Below are positions 1 to 10,175 of a DNA stretch of 36,879 bases, piece after piece; the stretch's first letter is position 1, and each line of letters starts with the position of its first letter. The stretch covers positions 1 to 36,879 of the forward strand of contig CALCCE010000299.1 of the NCBI GenBank assembly GCA_937899835.1, in the 5' to 3' direction. The notes beneath the pieces are model-generated. The model did not search any database, was not told where the DNA came from, and saw only the letters and a list, made by a program, of their open reading frames with translations. A program made the position numbers and the translations under genes. This stretch comes from an uncultured Flavobacteriales bacterium (GTDB lineage Bacteria > Bacteroidota > Bacteroidia > Flavobacteriales_G > Salibacteraceae).

Positions 1-2
1 CA

Positions 3-3000
3 ATTGCCTGGGCAGATGGCCAAAACAGCAGTACCAGCACAACAGATGGAGATGATTATGGTGTTTTCTTTCAACGCTTTTCATTGGCCGCACCACTTTC
101 GGTTTCTTTGAGCGATTCCGACCCTGTTTGTAATGGGGCTGCCACCGGCTCAGCCACTGCTACTGCCTCAGACGGGACATCGCCTTACACCTACCTATGG
201 TCTACTGGAGGTACAACCGTCACCATTAACAGCCTAGCGGCAGGCACTTACACTGTTACGGTAACGGATAATAATGGGAGTACGGCTACTGGAAGCACTA
301 CCCTATCGGATCCCAGTGCCCTTTCGGCAGCTACCGTGGTAGACAGCAACGTAACGTGTAATGGCTTTTTTAACGGTGGGGCTACAGCAAGTGCCTCAAA
401 TGGTACCTCGCCTTACTCGTATTCATGGTCCAACTCGGCTACTACCGCCTCTATAACGGGAGTGAGTGTCGGAACCTACAGTGTCACCATTACCGATAAC
501 AACGGATGTACAGACTCCACTGCTGTAACGATTACCGAGCCCACCACACTTTCCGCGGCCACAGTGATCGACTCCAACGCCACCTGCAACGGATTTTTTG
601 ATGGCGGAGCTACTGCCTCAGCAACAGGTGGGACTTCTCCCTACTCCTATTCGTGGTCTAATTCGGCTACTACTGCCTCCATCACCGGAGTAGCAGCAGG
701 TACCTACAGCGTAACTATTACTGATAATAACGGATGTACTGATTCGGCCTCGGTGACGATTACACAACCTACCACTTTAGTGGCTTCTACTGTAGTAGAT
801 TCCAATGTGACTTGCAACGGATTTGCCAACGGTGGTGCAACGGCTTCAGCTACGGGGGGTACTATGCCTTATACCTACAACTGGTCCAATGCTGCCACTA
901 CTGCTTCTATCACTGGCGTGGTAGTTGGTACGTATAGTGTGACCATTACCGATAACAACGGATGTACAGATTCCGCTTCACTGACCATCTCCCAGCCCAA
1001 TGCACTGGTAGCAAGTGCCAGTACACAGAGCAATGTAAGTTGCTTTGGTGGCACGGATGGCTCCGCCATGGCTTCTGCCACAGGTGGCACCTCCCCTTAC
1101 ACCTATGAATGGTCCAATAGCGCTACCACTGCTTCAATTACCGGTTTGGCTGCGGGTACCTACAGCGTAACGATTACTGATAACAATGGCTGTACGGATT
1201 CGGCTTCTACTGTGGTGACACAACCCAATGCTTTGGTGACTGCCACCAGCATCGCCAATGCAATTTCGTGTAATGGATTTACGGACGGTCAACTCAATGC
1301 TTCAGCATCGGGTGGTACTTCTCCGTATACCTATGCCTGGAATACGGGTACCACAACTTCCAGTTTAACTGGTCTTGGCACGGGCACCTATTCGGTAACG
1401 GTAACCGATGCCAACGGGTGTACTGATTCGGCTTCAGCAACACTGACGCAGCCTACTGCCCTGTTGTCTTCGGCAGTGGTTGATTCCAATGTGACTTGTA
1501 ACGGATTTTTTGACGGTGGAGCTACTGCCTCAGCGACAGGTGGGACTTCTCCCTACTCCTATTCCTGGTCGAATTCGGCTACTACTGCCTCCATTACCGG
1601 AGTGGTAGCTGGTACTTACAGTGTGACCATTACGGATAACAACGGATGTACCGACTCTTCTTCTATTACCATAACGGAAGCCACCTCTTTAGTAGCTTCT
1701 ACTGTAGTAGATTCCAATGTGACTTGCAGTGGTTTCGCCAATGGTGGTGGAACGGCTTCGGCTACGGGTGGCACCATGCCTTACACCTACAGCTGGTCCA
1801 ATGCTGCCACTACCGCTTCTATCACTGGAGTGGTAGCCGGCACGTATAGTGTGACCATTACCGATAACAACGGATGTACCGATTCGGCATCACTCACCAT
1901 CACCCAGCCCAATGCACTGGTTGCGAGTGCCAGTACACAGAGCAATATAAGCTGCTCTACTGGTGCGGATGGCTCCGCCATGGCTTCTGCTACAGACGGC
2001 ACCTCCCCTTATACCTATGCATGGTCCAATAGCGCTACTACTGCTTCGATTACCGGTTTGGCTGCGGGTACCTACAGCGTAACGATTACTGATGCCAATG
2101 GTTGTACGGATTCGGCTTCCACGGTAGTAACACAACCCAATGCTTTGGTGGCTGCCACCAGCATCGCCAATGCCATTTCGTGTAACGGATTTACGGACGG
2201 TCAACTCAATGCTTCAGCATCGGGTGGTACCTCTCCGTATACCTATGCCTGGAATACGGGTGCCACCGCTTCCAGTTTAACTGGTCTTGGCGCAGGCACC
2301 TATTCGGTAACGGTGACCGATGCCAATGGGTGTACTGATTCTGCTTCTGCAACACTGACGCAGCCTACTGCCCTGTTGTCTTCGGCAGTGGTTGATTCCA
2401 ATGTGACCTGCAGCGGATTCGCCAATGGTGGCGGAACAGCTTCCGCGACAGGAGGAACCATGCCTTACAGTTACAACTGGTCCAATGCTGCTACCACGGC
2501 TTCCATCACTGGAGTGGTGGCAGGCACCTACAGTGTAACCATTACTGATGCAAACGGTTGTACCGATTCAGCTTCCATTACCATTACGGAGTCTACCACC
2601 TTGGTAGCAGCTTCAGTGGTGGATTCTAATGTGACTTGTAATGGATTTGCCAATGGTGGCGGAACGGCTTCGGCTACGGGAGGCACCATGCCTTACACCT
2701 ACAACTGGTCCAATGCTGCCACTACTGCTTCCATCACTAGCGTGGTAGCTGGTACGTATAGTGTGACCATTACCGATAACAACGGATGTACCGATTCCGC
2801 TTCACTCACCATCACCCAGCCCAATGCGCTGGTAGCGAGTGCCAGTACACAGAGCAATGTAAGCTGCTCTGCTGGTGCGGATGGCTCCGCCATGGCTTCT
2901 GCCACAGGTGGCACCTCCCCTTATACCTATGCATGGTCCAATAGCGCTACTACTGCTTCGATTACCGGTTTGGCTGCGGGTACCTACAGCGTAACGATTA

Positions 3001-6000
3001 CTGATGCCAATGGTTGTACGGATTCGGCTTCCACGGTAGTAACACAACCCAATGCTTTGGTGGCTGCCACCAGCATCGCCAATGCCATTTCGTGTAACGG
3101 ATTTACGGACGGTCAACTCAATGCTTCAGCATCGGGTGGTACCTCTCCGTATACCTATGCCTGGAATACGGGTGCCACCGCTTCCAGTTTAACTGGTCTT
3201 GGTGCAGGCACCTATTCGGTAACGGTGACCGATGCCAATGGGTGTACTGATTCTGCCTCAGCAACACTGACGCAGCCTACTGCCCTGTTGTCTTCGGCGG
3301 TGGTTGATTCCAATGTGACCTGTAACGGATTTGCCAATGGTGGAGGAACGGCTTCTGCTTCTGGCGGAACCATGCCTTACAGTTACAACTGGTCCAATGC
3401 TGCTACCACCGCTTCCATCACTGGAGTGGTGGCAGGTACTTATAGTGTGACCATTACCGATGCTAATGGCTGCACCGATTCAGCTTCCATTACCATTTCG
3501 CAACCCAACCTACTGACTTCTACAGCGGTGATCGATAACTCGGTTTCTTGCTTTGGCGCTTCTGATGGTGCTGCTTCTGTTAGTGGCACTGGCGGTACGA
3601 TGCCCTATACCTATGCATGGTCGAATGCGACAAGTACTGCTTCCATTACCGGAGTAGTTGCTGGTACCTATAGTGTCACCATTACCGATGCTAACGGATG
3701 CACCGATTCGGCTTCGGTAGTTATCACTGAGCCAGCACTTTTGGTTGCCGCTGCCATTGCTGATTCCAACATTTCTTGTTTTGGTTTTGCAGATGGTGGA
3801 GCCACGGCAAGCGGCTCTGGAGGAACAGCTCCCTACTCCTACTCCTGGTCAAACAGTGCCACTACAGCTTCGATTACCGGAGTGGTAGCCGGTACTTACA
3901 GTGTGACCATTACCGACAACAACGGGTGTACCGATTCGGCATCTGTTTCGGTCAGTGAACCAACAGCATTGCTTGCTAATGCGGTGGAAGATTCCAGCGT
4001 TTCCTGTACTGGTTTTAGCGATGGAGGAGCAACGGCCAGTGGGACAGGTGGAACTGCCCCTTATTCCTATACCTGGTCTAACTCGGCTACCACAGCTTCT
4101 ATTACAGGAGTGGTTGCCGGTACTTATAGTGTAACTATTACTGATAACAACGGATGTACCGATTCAGCTTCTGTGGTGGTAGCTGCTGCTACTGCCTTGG
4201 TTGCCTCCACTACGGTAACCAACACCCTGGCTTGTTTTGGAGATGCTAACGGTGCCGGTTCGGCCAGTATTACCGGAGGAACCAGCCCCTATACCTACCA
4301 GTGGAGCAATGCCAACACTACGCAAAGTATCAATGCTTTGTTGGCCGGCACTTACACGGTGACCATTAGCGACAACAACGGTTGTTCGGTGGTCGACTCA
4401 TTGACCATTACTCAACCGACGGCAGTTAGTCCGGCGGCAGTAGTAGACAGCAACGTGAGTTGCAATGGTGGCACTGACGGTGGAGCAACAGTCTCAGCTA
4501 CCGGTGGTACCGGTCCTTACACTTTTGCCTGGAGCAATGGTGCTACAGGTACAGTAGCCAGCGGTTTGTCTTCTGGTAACTATACCGTTACAGTGACCGA
4601 CAACAATGGTTGTACGGCGACCGATAATGTAACCATCACAGAGCCTACTGCAGTCGTGGCCCAGGCCAGCATCGATTCGAATGCTTCTTGTTTCTCCTTT
4701 AGCGATGGGGGGGCTACTGCCACTGCCTCGGGTGGTACTGCTCCCTATTCGTATGCATGGTCCAACAGTGCTATCACCGCTTCCATTACTGGCGTTGTAG
4801 CAGCCACTTATTCTGTGACCATCACCGATGCCAACGGGTGTACTGATTCTGCATCAGTGACCATTTCAGAACCGAATTTATTGGTAGCAACAGCAGTGGA
4901 AGATTCGAGTGTCTCCTGTAGCGGTTTCTCCGATGGCGGAGCTAGCGCCAGTGCCTCTGGTGGCACAGGTGCTTACACTTACTTGTGGAGCAATTTGGCC
5001 ACTACCGCCTCCATCACCGGTGTGATGGCAGGTACCTACAGTGTCACCATTACGGATGCTAACGGATGTACCGATTCGGCGAGTATTACGGTGGCTGCCG
5101 CTACGGCATTGGTACCTTCTGTTAGCACCACGGCATCGCCATTGTGTTTTGGAGATGCCACTGGAGCCATGACAGCCAGCATTAGCGGAGGTACTGCTCC
5201 TTACACCTATCTCTGGAGTAACGGAGGCACAAATGCCAGCATTAGTAACTTAACTGCTGGTACTTATTCGGTCACCATTGCCGATAACAACGGCTGCTCG
5301 GTTTCAGATTCCGCTACCATTACCGAACCAGCGATGTTGGTTCCTGTTGCAGTGGTAGACAGCAACGTAAGCTGCAACGGGCTAAGTGACGGAGGAGCCT
5401 CGGTTACAGTAAGTGGTGGCACTGGAGCCTATACCTACTTGTGGAGCAATTCAGCAACTACCAGTTCCATTACCGGCGTTATTGCCGGCACCTACACGGT
5501 TACCGTAACGGATGCTAATGGTTGTACAAGTTCTGATTCAATATCCATTACCGAACCAGTTGTATTGGTAGCTTCCATCATGGAAACCAGTCCGGTGTTG
5601 TGTAATGGTGATGCCAACGGCGAATTAGCTGCCGTAGTAAGTGGGGGTACCTTCCCTTATACTTATTCATGGAGTACCGGTGTTACTACCGATAGCCTTT
5701 CCGGCCTTGTTGCCGGGGTGTACGCCTTGACGGTGACCGATGCCAACGGATGTGAAGACACCAACAGTTATATTCTGACCCAACCAGCTTTGTTGGCGGG
5801 CATCGCCTCTGCTGACTCCATGGTTTCCTGTAACGGATTGTCGGACGGCGGTGCAACGGCTGCTTTCGCTGGGGGAACTGCACCTTATACCTACCTGTGG
5901 AGCAATGGGGCTACCACTGCCTCATCAACAGGTTTAGCGGCTGCAAATTACACCGTTACCGTTACCGACAACAACGGATGTACAGCGCTGGATTCGGTCG

Positions 6001-9000
6001 CAATTACCGAACCTGCAGTGTTGGTGGCCACCTCTCAAATCGATACCAGTATCTCATGCAACGGCGATTCCAATGCAGTGGCTACCGGACTGGCTACCGG
6101 CGGAACAATGCCTTACACCTTCTTGTGGAGCAACGGGGCCAATACCGCTACTGTAAGTGGTTTAGGTGCCGGATTGTACCAATTGACCGTGGTAGATGCG
6201 AATGGATGCACAGACAGCACAACCCTTAGCCTGTTAGAGCCTGCGCAACTCATGGCCACGGCAACGGTTGATTCCAATGTGCTTTGTAACGGAGACTCTA
6301 CCGGTGGACTCACCGTAGTGGCCAATGGAGGTACCTCTCCATACAACTACCTTTGGTCAAATGGGGATACTACCGCTTCCATTTCTGGGGTGACAGCTGG
6401 CGTGTATGATGTTACCATCACTGATGCCAACGGCTGTACCACAACGAGTGGTGGAGTTGTCACTGAACCCACTCAGTTGATTGCCAGCGCAGTAGTAGAT
6501 AGCAATGCCACCTGCAACGGCCTGGCAGACGGTGGCGCCTCAGTAAGCGCTACCGGTGGAACCGGGGCCTACACCTACTTGTGGAGCAACAGTGCCACCA
6601 CCAGTTCTATCACAGGGGTGGTTAGTGGTACTTATAGCATCACGGTAACCGATGCCAATGGATGTACTGATTCCACTTCGATTACCATCACCAGTCCGAT
6701 TTCCTTGATTTCGTCGGCGGTGGTAGATTCGAACGCTACTTGTGCTGGTTTTGCCAATGGTGGGGCTACGTCCAGCGCTAATGGAGGAACTCAACCTTAT
6801 ACCTACCAGTGGAGCAATGCTGCCTCTACTGCCTCTATCACTGGGGTGATGGCAGGCACCTATAGTGTAACCATTACTGATAACAACGGATGTAGCGATT
6901 CTTCATCGGTCACGATTACCGAGCCAAATGCATTGACTATTGCTTTGGTGGCTGATTCAATGGTCAGTTGCAACGGCCTTTCAGATGGAGGAGCCAGCGT
7001 TGCTGCCATGGGAGGAACCCTACCTTACTCCTGGTTGTGGAGCAATGCCGATACGAGCACTTCCATTACTGGCTTAATAGCAGGTTCTTATACCGTTACG
7101 CTGACCGATGGCAACGGGTGTAGCGCAGTAGATTCTATTGTCATTACCGAACCAATGGCGATCAGCTTCACGTTAAGTGGAACAGACCTGAATTGTGCAG
7201 GAGATAGTAACGGCTCAGCTCAAGCGAGTGTAAATGGCGGTACTCCTCCTTACAATTACCTCTGGTCAAACGGTGATACCGGATCGCTGAGCAGTGGTTT
7301 GATTGCCGGTACCTATATCCTAACCGTAACGGATAGCAGTGGCTGCGGTCCGGTGGTAGATTCCATTACGATCAATGAACCGGCACCACTGGCATTGGCC
7401 AGCACGGTGAATAATGTGAGTTGTTTTGGAGACACCAATGGGGCCGTCACCCTCAATATAAGCGGAGGAACAGCTCCTTATGCCTATAATTGGTCGACGG
7501 GCGATACTACAGGCAGCCTTAGTGGCTTATTAGCCGGTAATTATTCAGTAACCGTCACCGATTCGCTCGGTTGCATGGATACCTTAACTGCTACGGTAGT
7601 TGAACCTTCCGCTCTGGGAGATACCATTCTAAGTAGTTTTAATCCTTCGTGTGTTGGTGCCATGGATGGCAGCATTGCGGTGAGTGGAACCGGTGGTACT
7701 GCCCCTTACTCCTACCTTTGGTCTACGGGCGATACTACGGCCAACATCAGTGGTTTGAGTGCTGGAACCTACACCGTAATCATTACCGATACTCAAAACT
7801 GTGGACCGTTTACCGATTCGATTGTTTTGGTTGATCCCCCGGTAATTACCGGAGGCATTACTGGCTCCAGCAATGTGTCGTGTAATGGCGACAGTTCTGG
7901 AACAGCAGTGGCCTTAGGCTCTGGTGGTACTGGAACCATCAGCTACTTGTGGTCCAATGGGGATACTACTGACAGTGTTTCCAACTTGCCAGCCGGCACC
8001 TACTTTGTGTCCATCAGCGACAGCAACAATTGTGGCCCTGTAGTGGATTCGGTAACCATTACTCAACCAAATGCTTTGGTATTGAGCCTGTCGAATCAGG
8101 TAAACGTGAGTTGCAATGGAGATAGTAGCGGAATGCTACAAGTAGGTGTAGTCGGAGGCGTTACGCCTTACACCTATCTCTGGTCTAATGGAGATACTAC
8201 CGACAGTGTGAGCGGCCTGCTGGCCGGCACCTACGTGGTTACGGTCACCGATAGCAACGGTTGTACCGATACCCTCTCGGCCAGTATCCTAGAACCTTTA
8301 GCACTGGTGCTTAGCGATACCGTGTCTGACGTAACCTGCAATGGGGATACCAATGGCAGCATTAGCTTGGATGTGAGTGGCGGAACAGCTCCTTACACGT
8401 ACAACTGGTCCAACGGAGATACTACCCAAGTCCTGAACAACCTTGCTGGTGGTAGCTATACTGTAACCGTAACCGATGCCAACGGCTGTAGCGATACCTT
8501 AACCAGTTTTGTTGATGAACCGCTGCTTCTTGTGGCTGCGATCGGTGCTACAACCGACAACTTTTGTTTCGGTGACAGCACAGGTAGCCTATCTGTGATT
8601 GGTAATGGCGGCACACTCCCCTACACCTATCTCTGGTCCAACGGTGACACTGACTCTACCGCCAATGGCTTGCCTGCCGGTACCTATACGGTGACCTTAA
8701 CGGATGCCAACGGTTGTTCGGATACGGCGAGCGCCAGTGTTGTGGCGCCTTCTCCTCTAAATGCTGTTGTGAACTCCGTAACTGACAATCAATGTGCGAA
8801 TGACAGCTCCGGTAGTATCACCCTAACGGTAGGTGGTGGAACCTTCCCTTACTCCTACCTCTGGTCGAATGGCGATACCAGTTCCACAATTTCGGGGCTG
8901 GCTGCTGGTGGATATACCGTAACAGTAAGTGATGCTAACGGATGTACAACGGAGACCGATACCACCGTGTTTGCGCCAAACGCTATTGTCATTACGCTTG

Positions 9001-9917
9001 ACAGCGTAGTTGATGTAGTGTGCAATGGAGATAGCAACGGATCGATTGCCGTTTCGGCTACGGGTGGCAGCTCCCCGCTCAGTTACCTTTGGAATACCGG
9101 CGACACCACTTCAATGTTGAGTAATCTGCTCGCAGGCATTTACACTGTAACGGTAACTGATCAATTGGGCTGCAGCGATAGCTTAACAGGAATTGTTGTG
9201 AGCCAACCCGCTGCCTTATCCGGTGTAGCTACCATTACGCCAGTGCAATGCTTCGGTGAAACGAACGGCAGTGCCACATTGCAAATTAGCGGTGGTACCA
9301 CTCCTTACAGCATCAATTGGTTTGGTGTGGACTCTTCGAACCTTGCAGTAGGCAGCTATCCTTATACCGTGACTGACAGCCTGGGTTGTTCCTTTAGCGA
9401 CTCGGTAGTGGTGACCCAACCAGATTCCATTACAGTGGCGGAGGTGATTACCCCTGAATCATCAGCCGGTGCCAGTGACGGTGCGGTGTGCCTAACCACC
9501 ACCGGTGGTACCTCACCCTACACCTACAACTGGTCGGCTCCTGGTGGTTCTTCTTCCACCCTCTCGGGTTTGGTAGCGGGCACCTACACCGTGACGGTTA
9601 CCGATAGCAACAACTGCTCGAAAGTGGTGAGTTATGAGGTGCCAGTGGTCATTGGTATAGCACCGCTTACTGAAGTATCGAAGTGGAATGTATTCCCGAA
9701 CCCGGCACGAAGAGGCGCCACCTTGACCTGGGAGCATTACCGCAACGCCACAGCTACCGTAGAACTCTACGACATGGCCGGACAAGTAGTGCAACGCCTG
9801 GAACTGCCTGAGCCGGGCAACTACCCGCTCGACCTTCAAGGCATAAGTACGGGGGTGTACTTCGTACGGATGGTGAGTGAAGGGGAAGCACAAACGCTGC
9901 GCTTGATCGTGGAATAA
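3..9917 (+). CDS. Giant SprB-repeat surface protein with T9SS type A sorting domain, 5'-partial
   Basis: The frame is open from the first complete codon at base 3 to TAA at 9915-9917, so the N-terminus (and signal peptide) lies left of the window; the TTG at 84 is not a credible start. The first ~27 residues (AWADGQ...YGVFFQRF) look like the end of a W-x-D-G-Q/QRF-type repeat module upstream. Then come 42 tandem repeats of about 75 residues, each with a GGT-PY-Y-WSN/STG core, a GTY-VTVTD-NGC end and an E/QP linker; this matches SprB repeats (Ig-like, cell-surface adhesin family). Most repeats carry two Cys (VTCNG and NGC), probably one disulfide each. The last ~75 residues (from WNVFPNPARRG, about base 9686) are a T9SS type A sorting domain, predicting outer-membrane export and surface attachment. 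Likely an adhesin or gliding-type surface filament; it is not necessarily the orthologue of SprB itself. It ends at a terminator shared with the convergent next gene. Confidence 0.93.
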   Translation: MAWADGQNSSTSTTDGDDYGVFFQRFSLAAPLSVSLSDSDPVCNGAATGSATATASDGTSPYTYLWSTGGTTVTINSLAAGTYTVTVTDNNGSTATGSTTLSDPSALSAATVVDSNVTCNGFFNGGATASASNGTSPYSYSWSNSATTASITGVSVGTYSVTITDNNGCTDSTAVTITEPTTLSAATVIDSNATCNGFFDGGATASATGGTSPYSYSWSNSATTASITGVAAGTYSVTITDNNGCTDSASVTITQPTTLVASTVVDSNVTCNGFANGGATASATGGTMPYTYNWSNAATTASITGVVVGTYSVTITDNNGCTDSASLTISQPNALVASASTQSNVSCFGGTDGSAMASATGGTSPYTYEWSNSATTASITGLAAGTYSVTITDNNGCTDSASTVVTQPNALVTATSIANAISCNGFTDGQLNASASGGTSPYTYAWNTGTTTSSLTGLGTGTYSVTVTDANGCTDSASATLTQPTALLSSAVVDSNVTCNGFFDGGATASATGGTSPYSYSWSNSATTASITGVVAGTYSVTITDNNGCTDSSSITITEATSLVASTVVDSNVTCSGFANGGGTASATGGTMPYTYSWSNAATTASITGVVAGTYSVTITDNNGCTDSASLTITQPNALVASASTQSNISCSTGADGSAMASATDGTSPYTYAWSNSATTASITGLAAGTYSVTITDANGCTDSASTVVTQPNALVAATSIANAISCNGFTDGQLNASASGGTSPYTYAWNTGATASSLTGLGAGTYSVTVTDANGCTDSASATLTQPTALLSSAVVDSNVTCSGFANGGGTASATGGTMPYSYNWSNAATTASITGVVAGTYSVTITDANGCTDSASITITESTTLVAASVVDSNVTCNGFANGGGTASATGGTMPYTYNWSNAATTASITSVVAGTYSVTITDNNGCTDSASLTITQPNALVASASTQSNVSCSAGADGSAMASATGGTSPYTYAWSNSATTASITGLAAGTYSVTITDANGCTDSASTVVTQPNALVAATSIANAISCNGFTDGQLNASASGGTSPYTYAWNTGATASSLTGLGAGTYSVTVTDANGCTDSASATLTQPTALLSSAVVDSNVTCNGFANGGGTASASGGTMPYSYNWSNAATTASITGVVAGTYSVTITDANGCTDSASITISQPNLLTSTAVIDNSVSCFGASDGAASVSGTGGTMPYTYAWSNATSTASITGVVAGTYSVTITDANGCTDSASVVITEPALLVAAAIADSNISCFGFADGGATASGSGGTAPYSYSWSNSATTASITGVVAGTYSVTITDNNGCTDSASVSVSEPTALLANAVEDSSVSCTGFSDGGATASGTGGTAPYSYTWSNSATTASITGVVAGTYSVTITDNNGCTDSASVVVAAATALVASTTVTNTLACFGDANGAGSASITGGTSPYTYQWSNANTTQSINALLAGTYTVTISDNNGCSVVDSLTITQPTAVSPAAVVDSNVSCNGGTDGGATVSATGGTGPYTFAWSNGATGTVASGLSSGNYTVTVTDNNGCTATDNVTITEPTAVVAQASIDSNASCFSFSDGGATATASGGTAPYSYAWSNSAITASITGVVAATYSVTITDANGCTDSASVTISEPNLLVATAVEDSSVSCSGFSDGGASASASGGTGAYTYLWSNLATTASITGVMAGTYSVTITDANGCTDSASITVAAATALVPSVSTTASPLCFGDATGAMTASISGGTAPYTYLWSNGGTNASISNLTAGTYSVTIADNNGCSVSDSATITEPAMLVPVAVVDSNVSCNGLSDGGASVTVSGGTGAYTYLWSNSATTSSITGVIAGTYTVTVTDANGCTSSDSISITEPVVLVASIMETSPVLCNGDANGELAAVVSGGTFPYTYSWSTGVTTDSLSGLVAGVYALTVTDANGCEDTNSYILTQPALLAGIASADSMVSCNGLSDGGATAAFAGGTAPYTYLWSNGATTASSTGLAAANYTVTVTDNNGCTALDSVAITEPAVLVATSQIDTSISCNGDSNAVATGLATGGTMPYTFLWSNGANTATVSGLGAGLYQLTVVDANGCTDSTTLSLLEPAQLMATATVDSNVLCNGDSTGGLTVVANGGTSPYNYLWSNGDTTASISGVTAGVYDVTITDANGCTTTSGGVVTEPTQLIASAVVDSNATCNGLADGGASVSATGGTGAYTYLWSNSATTSSITGVVSGTYSITVTDANGCTDSTSITITSPISLISSAVVDSNATCAGFANGGATSSANGGTQPYTYQWSNAASTASITGVMAGTYSVTITDNNGCSDSSSVTITEPNALTIALVADSMVSCNGLSDGGASVAAMGGTLPYSWLWSNADTSTSITGLIAGSYTVTLTDGNGCSAVDSIVITEPMAISFTLSGTDLNCAGDSNGSAQASVNGGTPPYNYLWSNGDTGSLSSGLIAGTYILTVTDSSGCGPVVDSITINEPAPLALASTVNNVSCFGDTNGAVTLNISGGTAPYAYNWSTGDTTGSLSGLLAGNYSVTVTDSLGCMDTLTATVVEPSALGDTILSSFNPSCVGAMDGSIAVSGTGGTAPYSYLWSTGDTTANISGLSAGTYTVIITDTQNCGPFTDSIVLVDPPVITGGITGSSNVSCNGDSSGTAVALGSGGTGTISYLWSNGDTTDSVSNLPAGTYFVSISDSNNCGPVVDSVTITQPNALVLSLSNQVNVSCNGDSSGMLQVGVVGGVTPYTYLWSNGDTTDSVSGLLAGTYVVTVTDSNGCTDTLSASILEPLALVLSDTVSDVTCNGDTNGSISLDVSGGTAPYTYNWSNGDTTQVLNNLAGGSYTVTVTDANGCSDTLTSFVDEPLLLVAAIGATTDNFCFGDSTGSLSVIGNGGTLPYTYLWSNGDTDSTANGLPAGTYTVTLTDANGCSDTASASVVAPSPLNAVVNSVTDNQCANDSSGSITLTVGGGTFPYSYLWSNGDTSSTISGLAAGGYTVTVSDANGCTTETDTTVFAPNAIVITLDSVVDVVCNGDSNGSIAVSATGGSSPLSYLWNTGDTTSMLSNLLAGIYTVTVTDQLGCSDSLTGIVVSQPAALSGVATITPVQCFGETNGSATLQISGGTTPYSINWFGVDSSNLAVGSYPYTVTDSLGCSFSDSVVVTQPDSITVAEVITPESSAGASDGAVCLTTTGGTSPYTYNWSAPGGSSSTLSGLVAGTYTVTVTDSNNCSKVVSYEVPVVIGIAPLTEVSKWNVFPNPARRGATLTWEHYRNATATVELYDMAGQVVQRLELPEPGNYPLDLQGISTGVYFVRMVSEGEAQTLRLIVE
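93..9645 (+). repeat. Tandem array of 42 SprB repeats (~225-228 bp unit)
   Basis: Counting the TD/SD-x-NGC/NC end motif gives 42 units in the coding frame. The 5' half (to about 7140) is homogeneous, mostly TTASITG and DNNGCTDSAS variants. The 3' part (about 7140-9640) is more diverse, with SNGDTT cores, NCGPVVDS ends and no near-identical neighbours. The array starts within ~90 bases of the window edge, so more units may exist upstream only if the earlier module is followed by others. Confidence 0.9.
777..3512 (+). repeat. Higher-order tandem repeat: three copies of a 912-bp, four-SprB-repeat block
   Basis: The same order of four distinct repeats (NGFANGG..., STQSN, SIANAISCNG, ALLSSAVVDSN) occurs three times with an exact 912-bp offset. 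For example the string GCCAGTACACAGAGCAAT begins at 1017, 1929 and 2841. Copies 2 (about 1689-2600) and 3 (about 2601-3512) are nearly identical at the nucleotide level over 1930-2410 versus 2842-3322; copy 1 (about 777-1688) is a little more diverged. The period is a multiple of 3, so the frame is kept. Confidence 0.93.
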
Positions 9918-9943
9918 ACCTAACTTTCACTTTAGAATGATCT

Positions 9944-9976
9944 AAAAGGGCCGGCTCTTCATGAGCCGGCCCTTTT
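9944..9976. terminator. Bidirectional intrinsic terminator between two convergent T9SS cargo genes
   Basis: A perfect 14-bp inverted repeat, AAAAGGGCCGGCTC (9944-9957) and GAGCCGGCCCTTTT (9963-9976), with a 5-base loop. The A-tract on one side and T-tract on the other allow termination in both directions. It lies 27 bases after the SprB-repeat gene stop and about 200 bases after the stop of the minus-strand gene ending at 10176. Confidence 0.88.
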
Positions 9977-10175
9977 GCTTTTAGCACCATTGGTGTGCGG
10001 AAATTTCGGGGGTAATTTCGAAGAATAGCCCTACCCGATTCTATTTGTCTTTTTTTTCTGTAGGAAGCATTTCTTCCTATTGTTGGAAATGATCCATTGG
10101 CAATGAAAGTAAGACCTATGTTCGGGTGTTTCAAGTAAGGACAGCTGTTCTTGAAAAAGGCTTATCTCCATCATA

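Noticed and set aside
84-86. TTG as the start of the SprB-repeat protein
   Set aside because: The reading frame stays open to base 3 and encodes plausible protein; no signal peptide follows the TTG.
875-3116. Regularly spaced minus-strand frames with repeated sequences
   Set aside because: They recur every 912 bases only because the coding strand does; they are the antisense image of the SprB block repeat.
3-9917. CRISPR array or VNTR mini-satellite explanation for the repetitive DNA
   Set aside because: The unit is ~225-228 bp, codes in one frame throughout, and has no short direct repeat plus unique spacer pattern.
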